Assembly: GCA_027311125.1 (NCBI GenBank)
Contig: DAICZO010000388.1
Coordinates: 1 to 13,806 of the forward strand
Origin: Acidobacteriaceae bacterium
GTDB taxonomy: Bacteria; Acidobacteriota; Terriglobia; Terriglobales; Acidobacteriaceae
DNA length: 13,806 nt
Direction of reading: 5' to 3'
In this document: in pieces, positions 1-7,349 of the stretch
Layout: every line of letters starts with the position of its first letter
Position numbering within the stretch: position 1 is the stretch's first letter
Position numbers and translations under genes: made by a program
The notes under the pieces: generated by a model
Told to the model about the DNA's origin: nothing
Databases searched by the model: none
What the model saw: the letters and a program-made list of their open reading frames with translations, nothing else

Positions 1-40
1 GTGCTAAAGTGCTAAAGTGCCGATGTGTTAAAGTGCCGAT
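1..40. repeat. Tandem array of five 8-bp units downstream of coxC
   Basis: Read on the plus strand the units are GTGCTAAA, GTGCTAAA, GTGCCGAT, GTGTTAAA and GTGCCGAT, with no bases between them. Two unit types share GTG and differ in the last five bases. The array touches the window edge, so its full length is unknown. A related word in opposite orientation (GCACTTT) occurs at 67-73 and could pair with AAAGTGC in the array as a weak hairpin. No gene is seen in 1-73, and there is no convincing rho-independent terminator. Confidence 0.75.
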
Positions 41-73
41 CTGAGTTTTCTCTAACGTAGCACTAAGCACTTT

Positions 74-259
74 CTATGGATGTCTATCGACTAAATATAA
101 TAGCGCGAACAGGAAAATCCAGACAATATCGACGAAGTGCCAATACAGTCCGAAGTTCTCGATCGGTGCGACATACCCGGAGGAAAACTCCCCACGATTT
201 GCGCGCCAGGTCAGCCAGAACAGCAGGCCAATTCCGATAATCATGTGCAACGCGTGCAT
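74..259 (-). CDS. coxC: Cytochrome c oxidase subunit III, C-terminal part (in frame after the TGA)
   Basis: These 61 residues are the missing end of subunit III, in the same frame as 820-260 and starting with the ATG that directly follows the TGA. MHALHMIIGIG is the second half of helix IV with the family's conserved histidines. GLYWHFVDIVWIFLFALLYL (37-56) is the classic last helix of subunit III. The piece alone is not a plausible independent subunit because it begins mid-helix. There is no Shine-Dalgarno sequence in front of its ATG, so translation would need reinitiation at the abutting stop/start or readthrough of the TGA. It ends with TAG at 76-74. Resemblance to a small subunit IV can be excluded by the WHFVDIVWI motif. 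It is best read as part of a single coxC spanning 820-74. Confidence 0.8.
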   Translation of the reverse strand: MHALHMIIGIGLLFWLTWRANRGEFSSGYVAPIENFGLYWHFVDIVWIFLFALLYLVDRHP

Positions 260-820
260 TCAGGTCATCGCGAAGTACAGCGAGAAGAACACCTGCGTCT
301 TCTGCGCCATGTCCGGAGCCAGCGGAGTCTCTTTCAACCCATACGCCTGGGGATTCACAAACTCAGAGACGTCGAAGTGCTCGCCCGGAATGTGGTGCTT
401 CTCCCACTTCTCGTGATACTCCACATACTTGATTCCAAGAAACACGAAACCCAGTACCGTCGTGATAAGCAGAAACAGAACCAGCAAGCCCTTTTTACGA
501 ACCTCAGCCGCCCACACACCCAGGGCCATAAAATAGCCCGAGCCAATCAGCACAGCCGTATTGATTGCGCCCAGCTTGATGCTCAACTGGTTGGAGGCCG
601 CGACAAACGCATCGTGGTACCAGTTGCGGTACAGCAGATAGGCGAAAAACAGGCCGCCAAAAAACATGATCTCAGTCAGCAGGAACAGCCACATGCCGAA
701 CGTGCCGGCCTCGCGCTGCTGCTGCTCCGTCTCAAAGTGATGACGGTGCTGCGGAAGAGCTACATGTTCATGCTCTTCCTCGTGAGTGTGAGCATGCGAT
801 GCTACCAGCGCATTATCCAA
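260..820 (-). CDS. coxC: Cytochrome c oxidase subunit III, N-terminal part (frame closed by an internal TGA)
   Basis: This is the first 186 residues of a subunit III that would be 248 residues if the TGA at 262-260 were a sense codon. Subunit III supports proton uptake and the stability of subunit I. The N-terminus is His-rich (eight His between 9 and 28). Helices lie at about 40-64, 83-104 and 111-131. A fourth helix begins at about 175 and is cut at ...SLYFAMT, after which the family normally continues Gly-x-His-Ala-Leu-His. The full protein would have five helices, the short form of subunit III. The start is TTG at 820, supported by GAGGTGA six bases upstream; there is no in-frame ATG or GTG nearby. 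It overlaps the coxA stop. It could be a pseudogene, a two-piece gene or a base-call error. Confidence 0.85.
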   Translation of the reverse strand: MDNALVASHAHTHEEEHEHVALPQHRHHFETEQQQREAGTFGMWLFLLTEIMFFGGLFFAYLLYRNWYHDAFVAASNQLSIKLGAINTAVLIGSGYFMALGVWAAEVRKKGLLVLFLLITTVLGFVFLGIKYVEYHEKWEKHHIPGEHFDVSEFVNPQAYGLKETPLAPDMAQKTQVFFSLYFAMT

Positions 821-2486
821 CGGTCGTCACCTCATGTTCCGTCTTGTTCGCCAACCACTCGTAGTCATACGCGTCCTGGGTCACAATCGGAATCTCAGTA
901 AAATTCTCAGTCAACGGCGGAGACTGAATCTGCCATTCCAGACCCGTCGCCTGCCAGGGATTATTGCCGGCAATCGCGCCATACTTCAACGACCAGCCCA
1001 GATACAACACCGGCAGCAGGAAGCCAACACCCAACACCGTAGCACCAGCAGTCGACAACACGTTCAGCACCTGGAACTCCGGCGGATACGCATGATACCG
1101 GCGAGGCATGCCCAGATAGCCCAGAACGAACTGCGGCATAAACGTCAGGTTGAATCCAATAAAGCTCGTCACCGCCGACAGCTTCGAGAGCGACTCCGGA
1201 TACATACGGCCAAACATCTTCGGCCACCAGAAGTGAATCCCGCCCAGGAATGCCATCAACATGCCGCCCACCATCACATAGTGGAAGTGCGCCACGATGA
1301 AGTACGTCTCAGTCAGGTGAATATCCATGCCCAGGGCGCCCAGAAACACACCCGTCATGCCGCCGATCGTGAACAGTCCGATGAATGCGAACGCATACAG
1401 CATCGGAGTCTCAAATGTGATCGACCCCTTCTGCAACGTGAACGCCCAGTTGAAGATCTTGATCGCAGAAGGTACCGCCACCAACATCGTCAACAGCGAG
1501 AACACTAGGGCCGAGTAGTTCGACACGCCCATGATGAACATGTGGTGTTCCCACACGAAGAATCCGAACAGCGCGATTGCTACAGAACTGAACGCTACTG
1601 CAGTGTATCCGAAAATCCGCTTGCGACTGAACGTGCTGATCACTTCCGAGATCACGCCCATGCCCGGCAGAATCATGATGTACACCGCAGGGTGAGAGTA
1701 GAACCAGAACAGGTGTTGGAACAGCAGCGGATCACCGCCTTTGGTCGGATCAAACACACCCAGACCCAACGTACGCTCCAACGCCACCAGCACCAGCGAG
1801 ATCGCCAATACCGGCGTCCCCAGCACCATCAGAATCGAAGCCGCATAGTTCGCCCACACAAACAATGGCATCCGGAACCACGTCATACCCGGCGCACGCA
1901 TCCGGTGGATGGTTACGATAAAGTTCAAGCCAGTAAAGATCGAAGCGAAGCCCGCAATAAAGATACCCGTCGCAGCGGTCACAACGTTTGTATTCAGATA
2001 GTGCGTCGACAACGGAGTCGTAAACGTCCAGCCCGTATCCACACCACCCGTGACCAGCGCGGTCAGCGTCAACACACCGCCAGCCATAAACAGATACCAG
2101 CTCAGCAGGTTGATCTTCGGGAACGCCAGATCCTTCGCGCCAATCATGATCGGGATCAGGAAGTTACCCAGAGTTGCCGGTACCGATGGCACCAGAAACA
2201 GGAAGATCATGATAATGCCGTGCAAAGAGAACAGCTTGTTGTACGTGTCCGAAGCCACCAGATCCGGCTGAGGAGTCAGCAACTCCAAACGGATCAATCC
2301 TGCAAAGATGCCGCCCAGAAAAAAGAAGAAGGTAATCGAGATCAGGTACAGAATCGCGATCCGCTTGTGGTCGCCGGTAAACAACCAGCTCAGCAAACCA
2401 TGCTCATTATTCAGATAGTCGCGCTTCGGCATCGTAGCCGTGCGCTGATCCGGCAGGTTCACAATCGTTGAAGTAGTTGCACTCAT
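813..2486 (-). CDS. coxA: Cytochrome c oxidase subunit I, type A2 heme-copper oxidase
   Basis: This is the catalytic subunit, 557 residues with about twelve helices; it reduces O2 and pumps protons. All ligands are present: heme a His89 (SLHG) and His402, heme a3 His400 (VAHFHY), and CuB His265, His314 and His315. The tyrosine that is cross-linked to a CuB histidine in this family is Tyr269. The helix VI motif is YSHPAVY (263-269), not the Glu-containing GHPEV form. The YSHP form is diagnostic of the A2 subfamily, in which Tyr and Ser replace the D-channel glutamate. The D-channel entrance Asp119 (GAKDLAFP) and the K-channel lysine Lys343 (AIKIFNW) are retained. It overlaps coxB by 4 bases at the start. 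Its end overlaps the coxC start by 8 bases. Nothing in the sequence suggests damage. Confidence 0.97.
   Translation of the reverse strand: MSATTSTIVNLPDQRTATMPKRDYLNNEHGLLSWLFTGDHKRIAILYLISITFFFFLGGIFAGLIRLELLTPQPDLVASDTYNKLFSLHGIIMIFLFLVPSVPATLGNFLIPIMIGAKDLAFPKINLLSWYLFMAGGVLTLTALVTGGVDTGWTFTTPLSTHYLNTNVVTAATGIFIAGFASIFTGLNFIVTIHRMRAPGMTWFRMPLFVWANYAASILMVLGTPVLAISLVLVALERTLGLGVFDPTKGGDPLLFQHLFWFYSHPAVYIMILPGMGVISEVISTFSRKRIFGYTAVAFSSVAIALFGFFVWEHHMFIMGVSNYSALVFSLLTMLVAVPSAIKIFNWAFTLQKGSITFETPMLYAFAFIGLFTIGGMTGVFLGALGMDIHLTETYFIVAHFHYVMVGGMLMAFLGGIHFWWPKMFGRMYPESLSKLSAVTSFIGFNLTFMPQFVLGYLGMPRRYHAYPPEFQVLNVLSTAGATVLGVGFLLPVLYLGWSLKYGAIAGNNPWQATGLEWQIQSPPLTENFTEIPIVTQDAYDYEWLANKTEHEVTTVG
827..833 (-). 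promoter_or_regulatory. Ribosome binding site of coxC that decides the TTG start
   Basis: GAGGTGA on the minus strand lies inside the end of coxA, six bases before the TTG at 820. It supports this rare start codon over later ones. Confidence 0.7.
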
Positions 2487-3526
2487 GGCTTCACCATCCC
2501 CGGCGTTGTCGGCGCCACTTTATCAGACTGCGATGTGGTCAGCGTCTGCTGCACACGGTAGTTGTTATCTAACGTCTTGATGTACTCCACCAGATCGATC
2601 AATCCATCTTCACTGACCTGGCCTTGATAGGTCGGCATGATCGGCGCATACCCTGCCGTCACATGCTGCGAAGGATTCAGAATCGCATCCCGTAGATACG
2701 CATCGTTCACCAGCACCTGCGAACCGTTCGCCAACTGCAGCTTGGATCCATACACTCCAGCCAGGTTGGGCCCACGAGCAGCAGCGTTGCCGGAGTGGCA
2801 CGAGTTACAACCCATGCTTGCGAACAGCCGCTCCCCGTTCTGTGCCAGCGACATGCCGCTGGTCGACTGCTTCGTCCAGCTCTCATAATCCTCAGGCGAC
2901 ATCGCGACAATATCGCCGATCATGGCCGAGTGGGCTGTACCGCAATACTGCGTGCAGAACAGGTGATACGTCCCGGCGTCGGTCGCCTCAAACCACACGG
3001 TTGAGTACCGTCCCGGAATCACTTCCCGCTTCACCCGGAAATCAGGAATGGAAAAGCTGTGGAACACGTCCTGCGAGCTCATCGTCAACTGCACCGGCCG
3101 GCCAATCGGAACATGCAGCGCATTGATCTCATGCTGCCCACCCGGATGCTCCGCCTTCCACATCCACTGCTTGCCCACGATGTAAATGTTCATCGAGTTC
3201 GTTGGTGGCGTGTAAATACGGAAGTACAGCAACGCGCCCCACACAAACGTCACCAGAAACAACGCCAACGGAATAATCGTCCAGGTTGCCTCCAGCAGGG
3301 TCGAGCCTTCCACCTGCGTGGCCACGGGATTCCGAGCCGCACGATAACGAATCGAGAAGCCAAACACCAGCGCCCCTACCAGCACAACACCAATCAGCGT
3401 GATCAGCAGCAGGAAGAAGTAAAGCGCGTCAGTGTAGGGAGCAATGGTCGACGCCTCGCTCGGGAAGAGCGCTGAAGCGTGGAGCCATTTCACCAAAAAT
3501 TGCCACAGTACTGGACTGATATGCAT
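2483..3526 (-). CDS. coxB: Cytochrome c oxidase subunit II with fused cytochrome c domain (caa3 type)
   Basis: This subunit receives electrons and passes them through CuA to subunit I. The 347-residue protein has two membrane helices (about 33-58 and 82-103), then a cupredoxin domain. The CuA ligands are visible: His156, Cys191 and Cys195 (CTQYC), His199 and Met202. The residue between the cysteines that is usually Glu is Gln193 here. The aromatic patch WMWK (121-124) marks the electron entry region. A C-terminal cytochrome c domain follows, with CNSCH at 240-244 and a likely axial Met297 (PIMPTY). This fusion defines a caa3 enzyme. The gene starts 9 bases after sco with AAAGGG upstream, and its TGA overlaps the coxA start as ATGA. 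Confidence 0.96.
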   Translation of the reverse strand: MHISPVLWQFLVKWLHASALFPSEASTIAPYTDALYFFLLLITLIGVVLVGALVFGFSIRYRAARNPVATQVEGSTLLEATWTIIPLALFLVTFVWGALLYFRIYTPPTNSMNIYIVGKQWMWKAEHPGGQHEINALHVPIGRPVQLTMSSQDVFHSFSIPDFRVKREVIPGRYSTVWFEATDAGTYHLFCTQYCGTAHSAMIGDIVAMSPEDYESWTKQSTSGMSLAQNGERLFASMGCNSCHSGNAAARGPNLAGVYGSKLQLANGSQVLVNDAYLRDAILNPSQHVTAGYAPIMPTYQGQVSEDGLIDLVEYIKTLDNNYRVQQTLTTSQSDKVAPTTPGMVKP

Positions 3527-3535
3527 CGTTACCCT

Positions 3536-4435
3536 TTATCCGTTCTCTTTCTTCGTCAGGTCGTGGTCGCGTCCTAACTTCATGTCGCGACGAAACATCA
3601 GAAACATAAATCCACCCAGGCCGGCCACCGTCACCATTCCGCCCAGCTGAACGACACGCGCAACAATCAACGAGTGTTTATTCGTCTCCGGATCGTAGTG
3701 GTAGCAGTACGTCAAAATATTCGCTACCGGCGAACCGATCTTGTTGCCTGAGGCCTCAATCAACCCCAACAGCATGTCCTTCGGCGAGTACTCCACGCCC
3801 AGGTAATACTGCGCCAACCGGCCATTCGTCGTGACCAGTTCAATCGAGCTGGCATGAGCAAACTGGGTCAACTTCCCATCCGGTCCCGGAACCCGCACAT
3901 ATCCAAACCCAATCGCATCCGTGACCGCATCAATGGAAGGAGTCTGGCCCGTCAGAAAATGCCAGCCAGCCGCACTCTCAGGTCGCCCATAACGCTTCAC
4001 ATAAAAACTCTTCTTCTTCGCCGCCAGCTCCGGTGTGTCACTCGGATCGATGCTGATCACAATCACATCGAAGTCTTTGCCCGGCTGCAACTTCACCATC
4101 TCCAGAGCCGAGGTCAGCCCATCCAACTCCTCCGAGCACAGCATCGGACAGTTGAAGTACACCAGCGAAACCACTGCGGGCCGCTTCCCAAAGTAGTCGC
4201 CCAGTACGACCGGCTTGCCCGTATCATCCACAAATGCCGCATTCATCGGCAGTTGCTGATTCAAGTGCTGAGCCACACCAACCTTTTGCAACACACGCGG
4301 CAATTGATCGCCCGTGTTCTCGCCCGACTGCTTGTCCGCATAACCGGAGACCTGACCGAACACAGGCGCACTCAGCAGAACGCAGCCAACTACCGCTGCG
4401 ACCCACCTCGCTCGAATTGTCAGCCTGCTCGTCAT
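3536..4435 (-). CDS. sco: SCO1/SenC-family copper chaperone for the CuA site
   Basis: This is a Sco-family thioredoxin-fold protein of 299 residues that delivers copper, or reduces cysteines, at CuA of oxidase subunit II. A signal peptide spans about 1-27 (ending VFGQ). The copper motif CPMLC is at 96-100 (context VYFNCPMLC), and the distal histidine of the family is His194 (QFAHASSIEL). Thioredoxin-fold landmarks include VISIDPSDTP (126-135) and GWHFLTG (157-163). It differs from the shortest Sco proteins by a C-terminal membrane helix (about 263-279) ending in basic residues, so it is probably anchored at the C-terminus. The ATG start has GGGAG about 6 nt upstream. It is 42 bases after the unknown gene and 9 bases before coxB, whose product is its expected client. 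Confidence 0.94.
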   Translation of the reverse strand: MTSRLTIRARWVAAVVGCVLLSAPVFGQVSGYADKQSGENTGDQLPRVLQKVGVAQHLNQQLPMNAAFVDDTGKPVVLGDYFGKRPAVVSLVYFNCPMLCSEELDGLTSALEMVKLQPGKDFDVIVISIDPSDTPELAAKKKSFYVKRYGRPESAAGWHFLTGQTPSIDAVTDAIGFGYVRVPGPDGKLTQFAHASSIELVTTNGRLAQYYLGVEYSPKDMLLGLIEASGNKIGSPVANILTYCYHYDPETNKHSLIVARVVQLGGMVTVAGLGGFMFLMFRRDMKLGRDHDLTKKENG

Positions 4436-4477
4436 GCGTTCTCCCTGCTTCTATCTTATTGCGTCCAGCCCTGCTGA

Positions 4478-5161
4478 CTACTTGATTGGCGTCACTGCAG
4501 CGTGGGTTCCCGCTTCCGCTTTGCTGTAATTCATCTTCTGCGCCCGGGCTTCCATCACGTCAAGTTCGTATCCCGTACGGGCAAACCCAGTCGTCAACGG
4601 TGCTGCTACCACCGGCTTCACATCGCCGGCCATCTCCACCGTCGCTGTTGCCGCCTGAGCATTCACCGGAAGGCCACGCTGCGCAATCAACTCCATCGCG
4701 CGCGAGATAGGAATCCGGATGGTGCCACTCTGGCCCGGGACTTCGCTGTAGTGATCCAGCAGCAGATCCTCGCGCGAATGCAAATCCGCCGTTGCCTGGT
4801 TGCCATCGTCGATATCCAGCCGAGGCGTTGGGAACGTCTCCGTCACCTGTTGCAGTTGCTTCTGCTGAATCTCAGGATTGCTGGCCAGATTCTGGCGCTG
4901 CGCGCCAGGCGCGGCCACACCCGGCAACTGTGCCTGCTGGTTCCACTTGTTCGACGGTCCATCCTGCTTTTCGAATGCGCTATTGATCACGCGACCCATT
5001 ACAAAGCAAAAGCCGAAGAACACGACCAGGAAGCCCATCAAGCCAGCCAGAAATACGATAACGCCGCTGACGTTGACGTCGCTCGTCTCATACCCGGGAT
5101 GCTCCGAATCCGGAACCTCGGAGTGGCCTGCGTGTTGATTCAATTCATCGTTAGTGGGCAT
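4478..5161 (-). CDS. Conserved single-TM protein of unknown function between actF and sco
   Basis: The function is not known. The 227-residue product has a polar N-terminus (1-31), one membrane helix (about 32-56) and a long soluble part, probably periplasmic. That part begins with a Gln/Asn/Pro-rich linker (about 65-110). It then holds a conserved-looking block: PTPRLD (111-116), LHSREDLLLDHYSEV (127-141), GTIRIPISRAMELIA (146-160) and QRGLP (161-165). Blocks of this pattern (proline-arginine, then a charged helix, then a basic RIPI-x-RAM helix and QRGLP) recur, as I recall, in small proteins next to cox/Sco genes in Acidobacteria. An assembly or accessory role in the ACIII-oxidase system is therefore likely but inferred. 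There are no metal-binding cysteine motifs. The ATG start is supported by GGAG seven bases upstream; a TTG at 5185 is less likely. It overlaps actF by 11 bases. Confidence 0.85.
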   Translation of the reverse strand: MPTNDELNQHAGHSEVPDSEHPGYETSDVNVSGVIVFLAGLMGFLVVFFGFCFVMGRVINSAFEKQDGPSNKWNQQAQLPGVAAPGAQRQNLASNPEIQQKQLQQVTETFPTPRLDIDDGNQATADLHSREDLLLDHYSEVPGQSGTIRIPISRAMELIAQRGLPVNAQAATATVEMAGDVKPVVAAPLTTGFARTGYELDVMEARAQKMNYSKAEAGTHAAVTPIK

Positions 5162-6494
5162 GTTCAGGCTCCAAAATCTCCTCAAGATGAGGATCGTTCA
5201 CATTGACCAGAGGACGCGCCTTCAGTTGCGTCAGGTAATAAGCTCCCCACAACGCCATCACCGTAACTGGAACCGTGATGTACGCCAGGATGCCAATATT
5301 GTCATGGATGTGCAGGTTTCCAGCCGCATCCTTGAAGTTCGGCTCGATCAGCCAGAACATATCCACGCAGCGGGCAAAGATCATCCAGCTTGTCAGCCAT
5401 ACCATCTTCGTCTTGTTGCGCTTCAGATCGCGCGACAGCAGCAGCGAGAACGGAATCAACCAATGGAAGATAAAGTCCGCCGTACACACGTACCACCAGC
5501 CGCCGTGGATGCGGTTCAGATACCAGGGAATCTCGTCCGGCACGTTCCCCGACCAGATGATCAGGAACTCGGCGAACGTGAGATAGATGTTCAACATCAC
5601 GAAGGCAAAGATGAACTTGCCCAGATCGTGCTGTTCCGTCGTCCGTAGCAAGGTCTTCATCGGCTCAAACCGCGACAGCAGAATCACGCTCAGAATTCCA
5701 AGCGCCAACACCGCATAGCCCTGTCCTACTAGGAACTGCAAACCCCAGATCGACGAGTACCAAGTCACATCCAGCGACTTGATCCAGATGATCGCGCCGT
5801 CCGTCAGCAGGACCACATAGATAAAAATGCCAATACCGCTGAGGTTTTCAAACTTGATCCGCCACTTGTCAAAGCTCGCCTGGCTGCCTGCCGTCGGGTC
5901 AGCATCACGCTGCATCGACCACTTGTTCAACAATTTAGCAATCAGCAACAGCACCCCGAAGATTATCGCGCTCTGAACAGATACAGCAGTCGGGCTCAAC
6001 ATCGCTCGCTTGGCGTTCGCCGTCATCGCCTGTTCCGCGGTAATCGCATGAGCCGACAGCGCTTGGGCCGTTGCCGCAGCCGTCGGATACAGAGCCCACT
6101 GGTACAGGTGCTTCATCAGGAAGAGGATTGGCAGCAACATCACGCCCACCAGCCACAGCGTCCGCGTCATCGCTTCCAGCGGACGACGCAGCAACAGGCC
6201 CCACTTACCGCCCGAAACATACTGCAGCATCAGCAGAACCAGACCACCTCCGGCAAAGCCGAAGCAGGTCATATAGCCCATGAGATAAGCACGCAGAATG
6301 TGGTTCTTGCCCTCGTGGCTAAAGCCAAACGGAATCGTCAGCACCGCAAACAGTGCCGCAACGATCAGTAACCGCGTCCGCCAGATGTCGACGACCTCTG
6401 GTGCGCCCAAAGTGGCTGGCAGCGTGCGAGATGCGTGAGCCACACTTCCGTGATGCCCGTCTGCTGCGCCGTGATGTTCGTGTCCTGATGACAT
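5151..6494 (-). CDS. actF: ActF, second NrfD-like quinol-binding membrane subunit of Alternative Complex III
   Basis: This is a polytopic membrane protein of about 447 residues with about ten helices, the paralogue-like partner of ActC in ACIII. Landmarks include a helix with CFGFAGGGLVLLMLQYVSGG, the motif HGGWWYV before the second half, and RCVDMFWLIEPNF near the C-terminus. The N-terminus is rich in histidine (His 5, 7, 8, 14, 15, 20), and the C-terminus ends EPEHAH. I chose the ATG at 6494. The in-frame TTG at 6503 sits only one base after the only plausible ribosome site (AAGG), while the ATG is about 10 nt from it. The gap to actE is 33 bases, the largest inside the act block, and holds a 12-bp palindrome. 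The last 11 bases overlap the next gene. Confidence 0.92.
   Translation of the reverse strand: MSSGHEHHGAADGHHGSVAHASRTLPATLGAPEVVDIWRTRLLIVAALFAVLTIPFGFSHEGKNHILRAYLMGYMTCFGFAGGGLVLLMLQYVSGGKWGLLLRRPLEAMTRTLWLVGVMLLPILFLMKHLYQWALYPTAAATAQALSAHAITAEQAMTANAKRAMLSPTAVSVQSAIIFGVLLLIAKLLNKWSMQRDADPTAGSQASFDKWRIKFENLSGIGIFIYVVLLTDGAIIWIKSLDVTWYSSIWGLQFLVGQGYAVLALGILSVILLSRFEPMKTLLRTTEQHDLGKFIFAFVMLNIYLTFAEFLIIWSGNVPDEIPWYLNRIHGGWWYVCTADFIFHWLIPFSLLLSRDLKRNKTKMVWLTSWMIFARCVDMFWLIEPNFKDAAGNLHIHDNIGILAYITVPVTVMALWGAYYLTQLKARPLVNVNDPHLEEILEPEHAH
5169..5172 (-). promoter_or_regulatory. Ribosome binding site of the unknown gene after actF
   Basis: GGAG on the minus strand lies seven bases before the ATG at 5161, inside the end of actF. 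It favours that ATG over the upstream TTG at 5185. Confidence 0.65.
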
Positions 6495-6527
6495 GCTGTT
6501 CAAGCCTTCGTTCGGAAGCTTCCGATG

Positions 6528-7349
6528 TTATTGCTTTGCTGTGCTGGTTCCGGTTGTTGTAACTGCAGACTTTGCTGGTTTCGACGATTCAGATGCTGCT
6601 GGCGCGCCCATCGCTCCACTCTGCTGCGTCGGCAGAATATATGGCTGGCCGTCCGGCGTTCCATGGACCGCAGTTCCCGGCAGTGTCCACTCGTCGGCAA
6701 ACGATGCCGGCAAGCCCTCGCTCTCGGCAATGCTGCTCAACGGTTCCACATGCGCTCCCGCAGCCACATCCGCCTGCGTCGCCTTCTGGCTCAACTGCAG
6801 CGCCTTGATGTATGCCACCACCGCCCAACGATCGGCTGGCGTCAGTTGTGCCGAGTAATCTGGCATCGCGCCGTAACCATTCGAAATCACGTTGAAGAAG
6901 TGGCCCAACGGCGCTGCTTCCAGCCGTGCGGTATGAAAGTTGCCCGCCGGTGCATAGCCCCGCTGCACAATCATGCCCACACCATTGCCCACGCGAGAGT
7001 GGCATGGCGTGCAGTACACGTTGTACCGCTCCTGCCCCTTTGCCAACACCTGCAAGGTCACCGGGAAAGGCATCCCTTCGCCTTCTTTACCCGCGATAAA
7101 GCCCGTGTAAAAGTACGAATCCTGATGCAGTTGGTTACGTGCCACCGTGTTCTCCACCTGCGGACGGACCGACCGTCCATCGGCATAGAAGTCCGTGCCG
7201 CGCTGTGGGTAGAACTTCGGCTGATTATGCATGTCCTGCCGGCAGCCTGCCAGCAGACTCATCGCCCCTACGGCGACGATCGCAGCGAATTTGCTCTGAC
7301 TTGGCACGCGACGTCCTGCTCCCTGTGCTGTGATTCCTGCGCTCATCAT
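6528..7349 (-). CDS. actE: ActE, monoheme cytochrome c lipoprotein of Alternative Complex III
   Basis: This is a periplasmic monoheme cytochrome c of 273 residues. A signal peptide ends in a lipobox (SLLAGC, Cys 36), so the mature protein is probably a lipoprotein. The heme site is CTPCH (113-117). The likely axial methionine is M162 in GAMPDY, followed by a typical class I cytochrome C-terminal helix (LTPADRWAVVAYIKALQ). In ACIII, ActE sits near ActA and is a candidate electron exit point to the oxidase. The C-terminal tail after about residue 180 is low in complexity, rich in Ala, Ser, Thr and Pro, and has no recognisable fold. Two consecutive ATG codons are possible starts. The first overlaps the actD stop (TAATGATG) and is the one given. 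Confidence 0.93.
   Translation of the reverse strand: MMSAGITAQGAGRRVPSQSKFAAIVAVGAMSLLAGCRQDMHNQPKFYPQRGTDFYADGRSVRPQVENTVARNQLHQDSYFYTGFIAGKEGEGMPFPVTLQVLAKGQERYNVYCTPCHSRVGNGVGMIVQRGYAPAGNFHTARLEAAPLGHFFNVISNGYGAMPDYSAQLTPADRWAVVAYIKALQLSQKATQADVAAGAHVEPLSSIAESEGLPASFADEWTLPGTAVHGTPDGQPYILPTQQSGAMGAPAASESSKPAKSAVTTTGTSTAKQ

Noticed and set aside
1..40. CRISPR array
   Set aside because: The units are 8 bp with no spacers, far from CRISPR repeat-spacer architecture.
74..259. Independent small subunit IV (coxD)
   Set aside because: The residues continue subunit III in the same frame and contain its final-helix signature WHFVDIVWI.
260..262. TGA read as selenocysteine or reassigned to glycine
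   Set aside because: The site is a structural glycine in a membrane helix, not a redox site. TGA also serves as a normal stop in this operon (actA, coxB), and no other gene has an internal TGA, so a changed genetic code does not fit.
137..901. Plus-strand open frame of 254 codons across coxC
   Set aside because: It is longer than either coxC piece, but its translation has no recognisable features. Both coxC pieces match subunit III, so the plus frame is a shadow.
1542..2471. Plus-strand open frame of 309 codons opposite coxA
   Set aside because: It shows an Arg/Gln/His-rich shadow composition, and coxA on the other strand has all catalytic residues.
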